From: Halalkalicoccus jeotgali B3
GTDB lineage: Archaea > Halobacteriota > Halobacteria > Halobacteriales > Halalkalicoccaceae
NCBI RefSeq assembly: GCF_000196895.1
Contig: NC_014298.1
Span: 310,001-374,000 of the forward strand
Direction of reading: 5' to 3'
DNA: 64,000 bases
Shown: positions 45,101-52,774 of the stretch, in pieces
Layout: the number at the start of each line of letters is the position of its first letter
Position numbering within the stretch: position 1 is the stretch's first letter
The notes under the pieces: generated by a model
Seen by the model: only the letters and a program-made list of their open reading frames with translations
What the model was told of the DNA's origin: nothing
The model's database searches: none
Program-made: the position numbers and the translations under genes

Positions 45101-46994
45101 CGCGATCTGCGTCGTCGGCCCCTGAAAGGTGGTAAGCTTCGAACGTATCGGGGATCCTGTCCGCGTTCTCCTCGCCGAGATTATAGGCAGCCATCGCAAG
45201 GTGTGGTGGACCCGTACCGGCCTCGTTACCCGTCGAGTAGACGAACACGGAGGCGTGGTTCTTGTCGCGCTGGACCATGCGGCGCCACCGAGTGAGCATC
45301 TGCTCATCAAATACGTCGACGTTGGCGGCCATCTGCTCCCACCAGTGAGTCTCGACGTTGATCTCGTCCTGCACATAGATCCCGTACTCGTCAGCCAGCC
45401 GGTAAAACGTCGGATCATTCGGATAGTGAGAGGTCCGTACTGAATTGACATTGAACCGCTTCATGACCTCAAAGTCCGTTCGGAGAGTCTCGATTGGGAC
45501 GTACCGGCCGTAATCGGGGTCGGTTTCATGGCGGTTCACTCCCCGGATGTTCATCGCTTCGCCGTTAACGTGCCACGTGGAACTCAACTCGCCGCGCTCG
45601 CTCTCATATGCTCGAAATCCGACCTTCTCAAGTAGTACTTCACAGGGATCGTCCTTGCTGTCAGGCTTGTCGAGCGGAACGAGTTCCAAAACCAGTGTAT
45701 ACAGCGTCGGATCCTCTGCAGACCACTTTTCAGGGTCGCTCACCTCGGTTTCGAGCGAGACGTGGGCACCCTCAGCGTCGACCGTGGCTAATCCAGACAG
45801 CGTTGCGACCTCTCGACCGACTGATCCGTTTTTCGGCGAACTGTGACCGGAGGCTTTGGAAGGGCTTCTACCCGCGTCACCTGCAGGTGGCCCACGACCT
45901 GGGAAGTCATTAGACCGATTGTGGCCCGATCTGTCGTCCGGTGGTCCGCGTCCGGGCGTTTCCTTAGGTGGACCGCGTCGGGGCTGGTCCGAATCAGGCG
46001 CATAGAGATGCCCTCGAAGTTCGTACTCACAGATTTCCTCACCGTTATTAGTAAGTTCGGCGTCGACTCGCAGCGTTGCATCCTCGTAGTCGTCGTCGAG
46101 ATCAGTCCGGACAAAGAAATCGCGCACATGAACCGCCGGCGTCGAGTACAGAGAGACGCTTCGGAAGATCCCTGAGTAACGGAACATGTCCTGGGTTTCG
46201 ATAGCCTCGCCGTCCGAGAAACGATACACTTGCAGGGTAACGGTGTGTGTTCCACCGGGCGTGACGTACTCAGTAACGTCGAATTCGCCGGGCGTCATCG
46301 ATCCTTGGTGATAGCCGACGTATTGACCATCGATCCAAACGAAGTACGCCTGCTTCACGCCGGCAAAATGGAGAAACGTCTGGCGACCGTCCCAGTCAGC
46401 GGGTACATCGAACGAGCGCCGATAGACACCGACTGGATTATTTTCTAGCGGAACCTCCTCGACGGGATTCGCATCGGAGGGGGGATCGTAGTGGTTCCAA
46501 GTCAAATCAGAGTTGATGTACAGCCGTTGGCCGAATCCTTGGGTCTGCCAACTGCTCGGGACAGCAATTTCATCCCAGTCAATAGCGTCGTGAGAATCTG
46601 GAACCGCCGCATGGTTCTCATACCGTTTGAATCGCCAGTCTCCATCAAGCAATTGAAAATATGGCGACTGACCGAATCGAGTCTCTAAGCGTTCATAAGG
46701 GGAATCCGCGTCTATGGCCTGATCAACCGACTCAAATGGTACGGTCGTCGTAACGTGTGGCGATGCATGATTCTCTTCAAAGACCGCTGGATCGTCGATA
46801 TACGACGAGAGTGTTCTTTCGTCAATTGTCCCCGGAGGAATGGTGGAGGAAGACTCGTGTACTCCTACAGCAGTTCCCACAGCACCCCCAGTAGCTAGTG
46901 TTGCCATACCTGTCGCCTGTAGGAAGCGTCGTCGGGAGGTTGAAATTCGGTGTTCTATCGACTCATCCTCTAATGAATTATCTATTCTACTCAT
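42177..46994 (-). CDS. Exported beta-galactosidase (GH2) with two LamG-like inserts
   Basis: A 1605-residue protein, far longer than LacZ (about 1024). A Tat signal (STSRRRFLQATGMATLATGG, about 19-38) is followed by GH2 sugar-binding and Ig-like domains, a low-complexity Arg/Gly/Pro-rich insert (about 334-392), and the TIM barrel with acid/base Glu in VYSTGNEAGTG (about 591) and nucleophile Glu in VMMGEYNHAMGNS (about 696). A LamG-like unit (about 726-903, 44286-44819) interrupts the barrel between the nucleophile and GGWIWDWVNQDL. A second LamG-like unit (about 1200-1393, 42816-43397) splits the C-terminal beta-sandwich. Both inserts share signatures (GWHTLVGVYTGDELQLYVND; GWHTLTSVCADDEFRLYLDG). 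It is probably surface or secreted and binds polysaccharide. ATG 46994. Confidence 0.92.
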   Translation of the reverse strand: MSRIDNSLEDESIEHRISTSRRRFLQATGMATLATGGAVGTAVGVHESSSTIPPGTIDERTLSSYIDDPAVFEENHASPHVTTTVPFESVDQAIDADSPYERLETRFGQSPYFQLLDGDWRFKRYENHAAVPDSHDAIDWDEIAVPSSWQTQGFGQRLYINSDLTWNHYDPPSDANPVEEVPLENNPVGVYRRSFDVPADWDGRQTFLHFAGVKQAYFVWIDGQYVGYHQGSMTPGEFDVTEYVTPGGTHTVTLQVYRFSDGEAIETQDMFRYSGIFRSVSLYSTPAVHVRDFFVRTDLDDDYEDATLRVDAELTNNGEEICEYELRGHLYAPDSDQPRRGPPKETPGRGPPDDRSGHNRSNDFPGRGPPAGDAGRSPSKASGHSSPKNGSVGREVATLSGLATVDAEGAHVSLETEVSDPEKWSAEDPTLYTLVLELVPLDKPDSKDDPCEVLLEKVGFRAYESERGELSSTWHVNGEAMNIRGVNRHETDPDYGRYVPIETLRTDFEVMKRFNVNSVRTSHYPNDPTFYRLADEYGIYVQDEINVETHWWEQMAANVDVFDEQMLTRWRRMVQRDKNHASVFVYSTGNEAGTGPPHLAMAAYNLGEENADRIPDTFEAYHLSGADDADRVGEELDLEPRGVDTTRQLYHQPNGGGWTIDYSDMLGPRYPMPDGMVSEGDGSGLGDGLRPVMMGEYNHAMGNSLGLIHEMWSEYIQPPVRQARDGAGENDGVLIGNPEVTGDGQIVFQGDDHIEVLGIEGIASSESGFTVEIVVREITDGTPLVVADGYALAVSDDGIEFSVGDASVSASAPDGDGWHTLVGVYTGDELQLYVNDEQVGTEGHSGEDLEASSDLWIAGDPNTDNDTGVTLDSVALYDVVPDGDEYSSPGDATLSYDFAELARDKSLQGGWIWDWVNQDLNDETEDGEPFQFYHLEGPDGAFCLNGTLWSDRTPQPEMWELKKSHQPVGFAARAVENGEIYITNYFGFTDLDELDVTWELTADDETVESGELDLDVPPGETCSVTVPFEEPDLEAGVEYWLDVSACLTEATDYADAGHEVAFEQVAVPFDVPDPETESIEDMPALSVSESDETITVGGESFEYAFDTELGTLASMEYNGTELLDRGPLLNAWRAPIMNELQDWGGAQAPDWYDAGLNDLNYVVESIDVDQPEDALARVAVEGFAEGTAEDEGLVTPDSSSTEADGVLRGSPEIVEGVSGSAVALDGEDDYIEVGTPDALDFTEPGFTLEVTFQGIDDAEHGPLVAKGDYQYALKTAGGDAFEFFVYDGNWVSMQAPIPDEAREGWHTLTSVCADDEFRLYLDGERLAAESHSIGNIDSSGAPVRIGQNADQDRYTETTIDSVAVYDTALNDEELATEFDEPPENAVLWYDLDEFEEAEDEGYGPGFATRYTYTVFGTGEIVLNVESDPNDRLQSAISGWLPKVGVQLELPESFGEFEWYGRGPQETMPDRKWGVRVGRYSGSVADQYVPYLPPQDNGNKAETRWAAVSNDDGVGIAASAHPEMHVSLEQYANLDEANHQYELEERGSIGFNLDHAVTGVGGTPTTPLPEYQVQPETMAFTVSLRPFANEDPMELAKRRLPKPNRE

Positions 46995-47293
46995 ACTACC
47001 ACCTTGTTTTCAGATGTAATAGTATATTCATCAACGCTAATAACCATTGATATTGTCATACAATGCTGAAACTCTCAGGGGACTACTTAATAATAATGTA
47101 CAAGGAAGGGCATGCCTTCTTTACACGAAGAAATGACACCGAACTAGCTTGGTAAGCAGGAAGAGCAGTACGTAAGAGACACCCGGCGGCGGAAACGACT
47201 CCGCCACGGCTGACTGAGGCCTCCCGACCGGATCATCCATCGACGGACGACGGGTAGGGATGAGATCGGCCGCTCTCGACGTCTCATACGTGA

Positions 47294-47396
47294 GCACTAC
47301 AGCGTTAGAGGATGAACAACAACGAAAGGGGCTCGAAACGGCATTCATCGCTCTCCATCGGCGTGTGGCTGACCGGAGTCCAACGGGTGAACTGCC
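47294..47396. repeat. Short dispersed repeat beside IS right end
   Basis: The segment encoding ALEDEQQRKGLETAF matches 17186-17275. It stops about where the IS200/IS605 element begins, so the element was inserted into this repeat. Confidence 0.5.
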
Positions 47397-47401
47397 CTAC
47401 C

Positions 47402-48643
47402 CTACTCGCTCACGGCATCAGCCGTTCGCTCCTTGAGGGTAGGGCTTCCTGCTTCCACGACGCGCTTTGCAGATACAGGTGTATCCACAGGGAGCGCAGT
47501 CTCCACAGGCGTTGATTCGGAGTATCCCACTCCTATATCTTCGAGGCCGCGAGAAAGAATGTTCCACGCCGCGTTCGCGTCCCTGTCCGCCTCGAACCCG
47601 CAGGCAGGACAGGAGTGTTCACGGACCCACAACGATTTCTCCGTTGAGACGCCGCAGGACGCGCACTCTTTGGTCGTCCCTCTCGGGTTGACCGCCACGC
47701 AGTGCGTCCCCTCTCGCTTGCACTTGTATTCGAGCACCGAGAGGAACGTTCGCCACGCCGCAGACGCCGTATTGCGACTGTTCGACGGAGATTCAAGCAT
47801 CCCCTTCACATTCAAGTCTTCGACCGCCACGAGGTCGTACTCCCGTGCGTAGTACGCCGAGAGTTTGTGCAAGAAGTCGCGGCGCTTCCGACGGAGGTCG
47901 GCATAACACTCCGCAACTCGCCGACGTTGCTTCTCGTAGTTGTTCGACCCGTGTTGCTTCCGCGAGAGCTTCCGTTGCTCGCGCTCCAAGCGTTCACGTT
48001 CGTTCGAGAGGTCAAGCGACCTGACCGCCGTGCCGTCGGTGTCGTAGGCGTACTTGAGAATCCCCACGTCGATACCGACACACTTCTCGGGATTCTCAGG
48101 CGGCTCAGGCGGTTCTCGGTCGATTTGAACGCCGAAGGTGGCGAACCACTCGCCCGTCGGTTCCTTCTTGAGCGTGACTTGCTTGAGCTTTGCGTCGCCA
48201 GGGATGTCACGGTGGAGCCGAATCGATATGTCCGCAAGTTTCGAGAGCGACAGCACAGTCTGACCGCCCTTCTTGTCGAGCTTGAAGCCAGACTGACTGT
48301 ACGTGAAACTGCGGAATTCTCGTGGTGGCTTCCACTTGAGTTGGCCGACGCCGTAGCCATTCTTCTTGAGTTTGGAGAGTCCTTTGAGATTGTCGAACAG
48401 GCGTTCCACAACTGTTTGGAGAACCTTCGAATACACGTCGGAGAGGCCGTCCCACCACGTCTTGAGGTCGGGTAGTTCCGACCGCAGGGTGGTCATGGAC
48501 GGCAGTTCGCCGTGTTCGTCTTGGTACTCATTGAGTCGGTAAAGCGTATGGTTGTAGAGTTGCCTACAAATATCTCGGTGGCGGTCCAACTCCTCATGTT
48601 GGGCGTCGGACGGCTTGAGACGGTACTTGTAGGCGTAGTACAT
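47402..48643 (-). CDS. tnpB: TnpB RNA-guided endonuclease
   Basis: A 413-residue protein. RuvC-like motifs are complete: Asp192 in GIDVGILKYAY, Glu275 in VAVEDLNVKGM and Asp355 in EADRDANAAW. A zinc finger is formed by CASC and CPAC. The N-terminal wedge starts MYYAYKYRLKPSD; ATG 48643 follows the tnpA stop by 1 bp, so an upstream extension in frame is not used. TnpB uses an RNA derived from the right end of the element to cut donor sites. The right-end hairpin directly after the stop codon could supply that RNA. The C-terminus GSPTLKERTADAVSE is typical. Confidence 0.95.
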   Translation of the reverse strand: MYYAYKYRLKPSDAQHEELDRHRDICRQLYNHTLYRLNEYQDEHGELPSMTTLRSELPDLKTWWDGLSDVYSKVLQTVVERLFDNLKGLSKLKKNGYGVGQLKWKPPREFRSFTYSQSGFKLDKKGGQTVLSLSKLADISIRLHRDIPGDAKLKQVTLKKEPTGEWFATFGVQIDREPPEPPENPEKCVGIDVGILKYAYDTDGTAVRSLDLSNERERLEREQRKLSRKQHGSNNYEKQRRRVAECYADLRRKRRDFLHKLSAYYAREYDLVAVEDLNVKGMLESPSNSRNTASAAWRTFLSVLEYKCKREGTHCVAVNPRGTTKECASCGVSTEKSLWVREHSCPACGFEADRDANAAWNILSRGLEDIGVGYSESTPVETALPVDTPVSAKRVVEAGSPTLKERTADAVSE

Positions 48644-48644
48644 T

Positions 48645-49049
48645 CTACTCGCGTTGGTTCTCGATGTACTGGTGCAGCACATCCAGCGACACCTGCCCCG
48701 TCGAGATGAGGCAGTACGAGTCGTTCCAGAACGAGTCGCCCCACAGGTCGGTCTTCAGTTCGTCCGCGTACTCGTTGCGGATACGGCGGGCGGTTGCGCC
48801 CTTGACTGTGTTGATGAACTTCACGAGGTCTGTGGTTGGTTTTGCTCGGAACAGGATGTGAACGTGGTCGTCCTTTCCGTCGAGGTTCGTCAGTTCGACA
48901 CCGTAGTTGTCAGTGAACCCGCTGATGACCTCGCGAATGAATTGGGTTCGCTCCTCGGTTAGCACTCCGCACCGATACTTTGTGGTGAGTATCAGGTGGT
49001 AGTGCAGGGAAAACGTCGAGTGCGCTCCCGAGTCGAGGTCGTATTCCAT
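48645..49049 (-). CDS. tnpA: TnpA Y1 (HUH) transposase
   Basis: A 134-residue protein with the HUH motif DHVHILF (about 62-68) and the catalytic Tyr in HQYIENQ (about 128). It nicks and joins single-stranded ends of the element. The stop is 1 bp before the tnpB start. The length is normal. ATG 49049. Confidence 0.93.
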   Translation of the reverse strand: MEYDLDSGAHSTFSLHYHLILTTKYRCGVLTEERTQFIREVISGFTDNYGVELTNLDGKDDHVHILFRAKPTTDLVKFINTVKGATARRIRNEYADELKTDLWGDSFWNDSYCLISTGQVSLDVLHQYIENQRE

Positions 49050-49228
49050 TGGGTTCAGTCACTACTATGCTACCCTACTGAAAAAACGTTACGACTGCGT
49101 GGGTCTGTGGGCCTGCAACCGTAGAGTGTATGAAAACCGTGCGTCGCTGTATCCCCTCCCTGCTCGCGCCTTCCCTTCGGTCGGCGCTCGCTGAGGAAGG
49201 GGTCTTAGCGCCTCAATTCAGACAGAAC

Positions 49229-49311
49229 GTACATTGCTTACAAACTCCAAATTGCTCACAAAATCTACAAAATCTAGATTTCCCACACAATGTACAATAT
49301 CCCGATATTAT
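49229..49311. promoter_or_regulatory. Cluster of palindromes upstream of parA remnant
   Basis: GTACATTG (49229) and CAATGTAC (49288) form an 8-bp inverted repeat with about 50 bp between. Inside is a perfect AAATCTAGATTT and just outside AATATCCCGATATT. A/T-rich direct motifs (CACAAAATCTACAAAATCTA) complete the picture. The position before parA suggests a partition operator or centromere-like site. Confidence 0.5.
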
Positions 49312-49325
49312 CTTGGTGATGGCCA

Positions 49326-49442
49326 ATGAGTACTGGAGAGTTCGAAGGACTTCCTGGTGCAGCAATTTCCCTCCTGAAGGGAGGGGTGGGAAAGTCCACA
49401 ATCGCACTCAATATCGCGGATCGGCTCGCAGCTCGAGGTCCA
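49326..49442 (+). pseudogene. parA N-terminal fragment
   Basis: The frame from ATG 49326 reads MSTGEFEGLPGAAISLLKGG and then VGKSTIALNIADRLAAR, giving the deviant Walker A motif KGGVGKS of ParA/Soj ATPases. After about 38 residues it joins repeat sequence shared with 17.4 kb and ends. The remaining 200-plus residues are missing. It points to a plasmid origin for the region. Confidence 0.75.
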
Positions 49443-49492
49443 ACAGATCGGACCCATAGAACACAGACAACGGCATTTCACGATTCTCAGCC
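49427..49492. repeat. Dispersed 65-bp repeat (second copy)
   Basis: It matches 17428-17495: GCTCGAGGTCCAA, ATAGAACACAGACAACGG and a shared end before AGCCGCA. It marks the breakpoint in parA. Confidence 0.6.
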
Positions 49493-49658
49493 GCAAAGAC
49501 TCGTCGGTCAGGCGCTGCCAATATTACACGAGGGACTCCTCAGGTAGTCGCCACAAGCAACCCTATCCTAGTTCCACCTGATTCCAGCATCTCTCAGCAA
49601 AGTAGCCATAGTTAGAACCTATTCGAAGTGCTCAGCTTGCGTACTGATCGAAATATAA

Positions 49659-49809
49659 TGGGTGCACAGGGACTTGAACCCTGAGCCTCCTATCTTAGTG
49701 ACCTTGTTAATCGTATGAAATCAGGAGATGTCGCGCGTAGCACCCCCCACGCCATCATTTCACTACAAGGCCACCGAGTAGGTGTTCTTCCAGTCTGAAC
49801 TATACACCC
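49659..49809 (-). tRNA. Intron-containing tRNA-like gene, isotype unclear
   Basis: The acceptor stem pairs GGGTGTA with TGCACCC, the D-arm reads GTTC-AGACTGGAA-GAAC and the T-arm CAGGG-TTCAAGT-CCCTG. Between CCTAC (anticodon stem, 5' strand) and ATAGG (3' strand) lies about 75 bp more than needed. In it GGCCTTG can pair with CAAGGTC, consistent with a tRNA intron spliced at a bulge-helix-bulge. The anticodon stem has a mismatch or bulge, and the loop could not be read as a clear anticodon, so it may be a decayed or plasmid-borne tRNA. Confidence 0.6.
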
Positions 49810-49832
49810 GTGCGAATTGCTATCGATACTTA

Positions 49833-50228
49833 CTATAATAAACAATTCGAATTCGATTGGCTATACCCAAGGATCAGGTTTTCATTGTAGGACTGGTTAT
49901 CGAGTGTTTCGCCGTCTGGCCCCGTAAGCAGTGGCAGATCGTGCTTCTTTCGTGCCTTGTTGCTGGTGATCCGTATCCCAGCGTTCATAATCGTCGCCGT
50001 CGGACCGGCAAACGTCGCGATCGTTGGTTTTGGGCTCTTCGATTGATCTTCATCCGAAGACTCCTCCGGTTTCTCATCCGGAGAGTCCTGCGCCTGAACA
50101 GCGTTCGGCAGCATGTTAGCGGCACCCACCGCACCGACGGATTGCATAATTGATCGGCAGTTTATCCTGGTTTCGTCTCTACTAGCTATCTTTTTAAGAT
50201 ATCTGTTTGATTTATCTCTTTTTGACAT
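49833..50228 (-). CDS. Hypothetical protein, possibly 3'-truncated
   Basis: A 131-residue protein. After a basic start it has a hydrophobic segment (SIMQSVGAVGAANMLPNAVQ) that could be an atypical signal, an acidic linker, and PTIATFAGPTATIMNAGIRI with SNKARKKHDLPLLTG. The last part looks like the beginning of a larger conserved domain, cut off after about 60 residues. The terminal residues (NENLILGYSQSNSNCLL) appear non-native. No function can be assigned. Confidence 0.4.
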   Translation of the reverse strand: MSKRDKSNRYLKKIASRDETRINCRSIMQSVGAVGAANMLPNAVQAQDSPDEKPEESSDEDQSKSPKPTIATFAGPTATIMNAGIRITSNKARKKHDLPLLTGPDGETLDNQSYNENLILGYSQSNSNCLL

Positions 50229-50334
50229 TCACTCTGTGAACTAAATAGAGGGCAAATAAGACGCCTGTAGCTATGATATTTACAGATATAAATATACTAA
50301 GGATATAGATGGTAGGTATCTACAAGAGAATGAA

Positions 50335-50727
50335 TTAAACAATGGATCCCTCGCTTGAGCTGTCCGCATCTGATCCCATCCATTCGCAAAACCATTTACG
50401 AAGACACGAATCCTCAAACACGCGTATGAGAGCATGCCGAGGGTCACAGTCGATGACCCCCACGTCGTCAAGCACTGGGAGATGCCACTGGTAGAGATCC
50501 GCTGCAACGTCCTGATACCGTTCGCGAGTGAGCGCGTCCTCTGTGAGCTCTGCTTCAAGCGTCGCGACGTCCTCAATCAATGTCTTGAATTCGACGGATG
50601 GACTATCGGCAGTGAGGAGTGAGTAGAGCGCAAATCGCCTCCGTTTGTTAGCTAAGAGTTCTAAGATTGTATCCAGTGACAGCGACGAGAGTACCGCAGA
50701 ATCCGAGGGTGGCGAAGACGAAGTCAT
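50335..50727 (-). CDS. DUF7344-type haloarchaeal HTH protein
   Basis: A 130-residue protein with a winged-helix core: LDTILELLANKRRRFALYSL (about 18-37), then a beta-hairpin around ADLYQWHLPVLDDVGVIDCD. This pattern is the common haloarchaeal DUF7344 domain, often in regulators of unknown target. The start is ATG 50727, and a short Ser-rich stretch leads in. It faces away from repeat copy B, which starts about 90 bp upstream. Intact. Confidence 0.7.
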   Translation of the reverse strand: MTSSSPPSDSAVLSSLSLDTILELLANKRRRFALYSLLTADSPSVEFKTLIEDVATLEAELTEDALTRERYQDVAADLYQWHLPVLDDVGVIDCDPRHALIRVFEDSCLRKWFCEWMGSDADSSSEGSIV

Positions 50728-51002
50728 GTGCCGTTGGCGAGTCTACAATAACTGGAAGATATAACGCTGTTGTTTCAATCCGATGATTTGGACAGGCTCC
50801 CTCAAGGTCGACGAACAGGGTCAGTCTCGGAGGTGCCATACTTCCTCGGATAGAACGTCCCTGTCGATGGTACTCGATCGCTGATCACGTCTACTTGAGT
50901 ACTTGACTACATCACGATTAAAAGGGAAATATTGAGTGTATTGGCCTATGTTATCTCCTGTAACAGGCCAGAATCGAACCACACTCTCTCCAATACCGTA
51001 GT

Positions 51003-51284
51003 ATGCAAAAACCAACGACCGATGAAGAGCTTCGGACTGCACTAATAGGCGATCGCTATCGGATCCTCGAAGTCGTTGCTGAACACGATGAACTGCGCTC
51101 AAGTGAGATCCGTGATCGGGCCAAGATCCCGGAGGGAAGCAAACACTATCAGCTCTCGATGCTTGACTCGTGGGACCTCATTACGCCAGTCGGGACCCAA
51201 TACGTTGGCGAACATGAGACCGGGATTCCAGCGACGATCTACACGCTAACTGACGACGGACATGCACTTCTTGAGGATAGCTGA
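51003..51284 (+). CDS. Winged-helix regulator (repeat copy B)
   Basis: A 93-residue protein, collinear with the product at 10940-11221; most substitutions are conservative (e.g. SSEIRDRAKIPEGSKHYQLS for the recognition region and TGIPATIYTLTDDGHALLED for the wing). Both keep the same length, so the genes appear under selection. ATG 51003. It may bind the same DNA site as its paralogue. Confidence 0.75.
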   Translation: MQKPTTDEELRTALIGDRYRILEVVAEHDELRSSEIRDRAKIPEGSKHYQLSMLDSWDLITPVGTQYVGEHETGIPATIYTLTDDGHALLEDS

Positions 51285-51392
51285 GCGATAGACACTAACA
51301 CAGTTAACCGACGTCACTGAGGAACTGATCGCCCAACTCGAGGATCTCACGCAGTAGTCGACGGTCATATCCTTTTTCGCAAGGCGATCAGG

Positions 51393-51635
51393 ATGTCCTT
51401 TGAGCAACCTACTCGCAATGCAGGGAGTAATCAGACGCCGAGTGAAAGCGAGGAGAAAATGAAGTATCACCTCGCGAAGGGCTACCGTCGGCGCTTCGGC
51501 GCGGGGGAAGCGGTAATCTGCCGGCATGGAAAGGTGTGGATCCATGGTCGAATGACACTGCTCAAGGAGGAGTCGCCTCGGGTTTCTCCTTGTCCCATAT
51601 TGTTCGTATTGGTGTTGCAGCCTGTATTCGATTAA
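51393..51635 (+). CDS. Short repeat-borne ORF (copy B)
   Basis: The centre SESEEKMKYHLAKGYRRRFG and GAGEAVICR matches the ORF at 11377-11646. The ends differ and the reading frame closes at a different place. Probably a remnant. Confidence 0.35.
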   Translation: MSFEQPTRNAGSNQTPSESEEKMKYHLAKGYRRRFGAGEAVICRHGKVWIHGRMTLLKEESPRVSPCPILFVLVLQPVFD

Positions 51636-51847
51636 GTGTGAAACGCAGATTCCCGGCCCTGAGGCCATAGCCGGGAGCGGGAGAGGGTGCCTCTCCCGTA
51701 AGATAGTAATCACGGATAGATGTTAGTTACTAGGATAGTAACGAACGCCCTCGTGACTCTCGTCACCAGTTTGATTGATATCTAAAAGCATTTATCGTTA
51801 ATCTCGAATGCGAAGAATACATATTCCCTTGCGTGCTTCTAGTACAT

Positions 51848-52050
51848 GCAAAGGCGTGGATATTCCCGCTACTCTGGATCCTCACTGCAGGGGCTACACC
51901 CAGCCGTTAAGTGGGTTCTAGAGAAGGGATATCCACGCCTGCGCAACCGCAGTGGAGTGCATGGAGTGCAGGAATCAACTATGGCCTCAGTCCTTCACTC
52001 TCATTTGGGCGTGGACCCTACCGGACAGTAGCATCCTGCTAACTATTAAA
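51848..52050 (+). ncRNA. Putative structured RNA, copy B
   Basis: The TATA-like ATACATATTCCC lies about 20 bp before TAGTACATGCA. The main stem pairs AGGCGTGGATAT (51852-51863) with ATATCCACGCCT (51929-51940), enclosing 65 nt. The second stem GAGTGCAGGA/TCCTTCACTC is as in copy A. A 10-bp duplication (GAGTGCATG) is inserted between the stems. Boundaries are estimated. Confidence 0.5.
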
Positions 52051-52099
52051 TCTATATCATGATATGACGTATTAGTGACTATTACTCACCCTTCTCTCC

Positions 52100-52146
52100 C
52101 TCACCTTGTGCAACAATGCCGTTCAGAGGCCGTTGCACAAGGTGAG
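52100..52146. repeat. 45-bp palindrome family, copy 5
   Basis: CTCACCTTGTGCAAC and GTTGCACAAGGTGAG give a perfect 15-bp arm with 17 bp between, the longest perfect arm of the family. Confidence 0.75.
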
Positions 52147-52774
52147 TCATGTATATCACGTATAGAGCCATAGTAATTAATACAATTGAGATGCTATGAG
52201 TTACTGCGGCCAACTGACTCCCGGCCGCTCGAGACGATCGGACACCCCTCCCGTTCATGATGAGCCTCTCCAATTCAGGGAGGTTTTCAGGAACGAAGTA
52301 ATGGGTGACTCGGACAGAAAACGTGTGTCATCACGGAGACTGCACGACTGCATTGGGGTCGGCGTGAGGGTCTGTCCCTGAATCGGGCAGTCTATTTCTG
52401 ATCAAGTAGAAGAGCAACGCCGGTAAGAGATGTGTGGTTCCTAACATACTATACAAAGCATTGTATAAGCGAAGAGTTGCCCGGTGGAGGCCATAGACTC
52501 ATTCATGAATGGAGAGGGCGATGTCAGAGGCGCTCTCCGTCCCTCTCACTTTGTGGGCACCCACACGTCAACCATTGGTGCGCAATAGTTAGTGCCCAAG
52601 TGCAAGGGGACGCCCGATCAGTGAACGTCTTGAGCGGCAAACACTCGCGAGTTAACACACGAGCCTAGAGACACACATTCTCCGAACGAACCGACGCCTG
52701 AGAACCGACTACCGGCCTTATAGCGGTTCTTTCAAGGGCGTAACTTTATGTTATTTGATTAACTGAATCAAAAC
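52147..52774. other. Gene-free region
   Basis: About 630 bp with only short broken frames. A small perfect inverted repeat TATACAA-AGCA-TTGTATA lies near 52448-52465. No other structure, promoter or RNA is recognised. Confidence 0.4.

Larger units (their letters stand above)
47386..49220 (-). mobile_element. IS200/IS605 family element with tnpA and tnpB
   Basis: About 1.83 kb. The right end (47386-47450) forms a stem from AGCCCTACCCT and AGGGTAGGGC followed by AGTTCAC; the left end (about 49160-49220) is GC-rich with GACCCCTTCC-type hairpin sequence. There are no terminal inverted repeats, as expected for this group. Both genes are intact, so it may still be active. Confidence 0.8.
50815..52146 (+). 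repeat. 1.4-kb repeat module, copy B
   Basis: Alignment with copy A (10681-12082) begins around CTCGGAGGTGCC and ends with the palindrome at 52100-52146. It lacks the first 120 bp found in copies A and C. It holds the HTH gene, a short ORF (51393-51635), hairpins, and the second copy of the putative RNA. Confidence 0.7.

Noticed and set aside
47402-48475. Long plus-strand frames opposite tnpB
   Set aside because: They are shadows of the minus-strand tnpB gene, which has all catalytic motifs.
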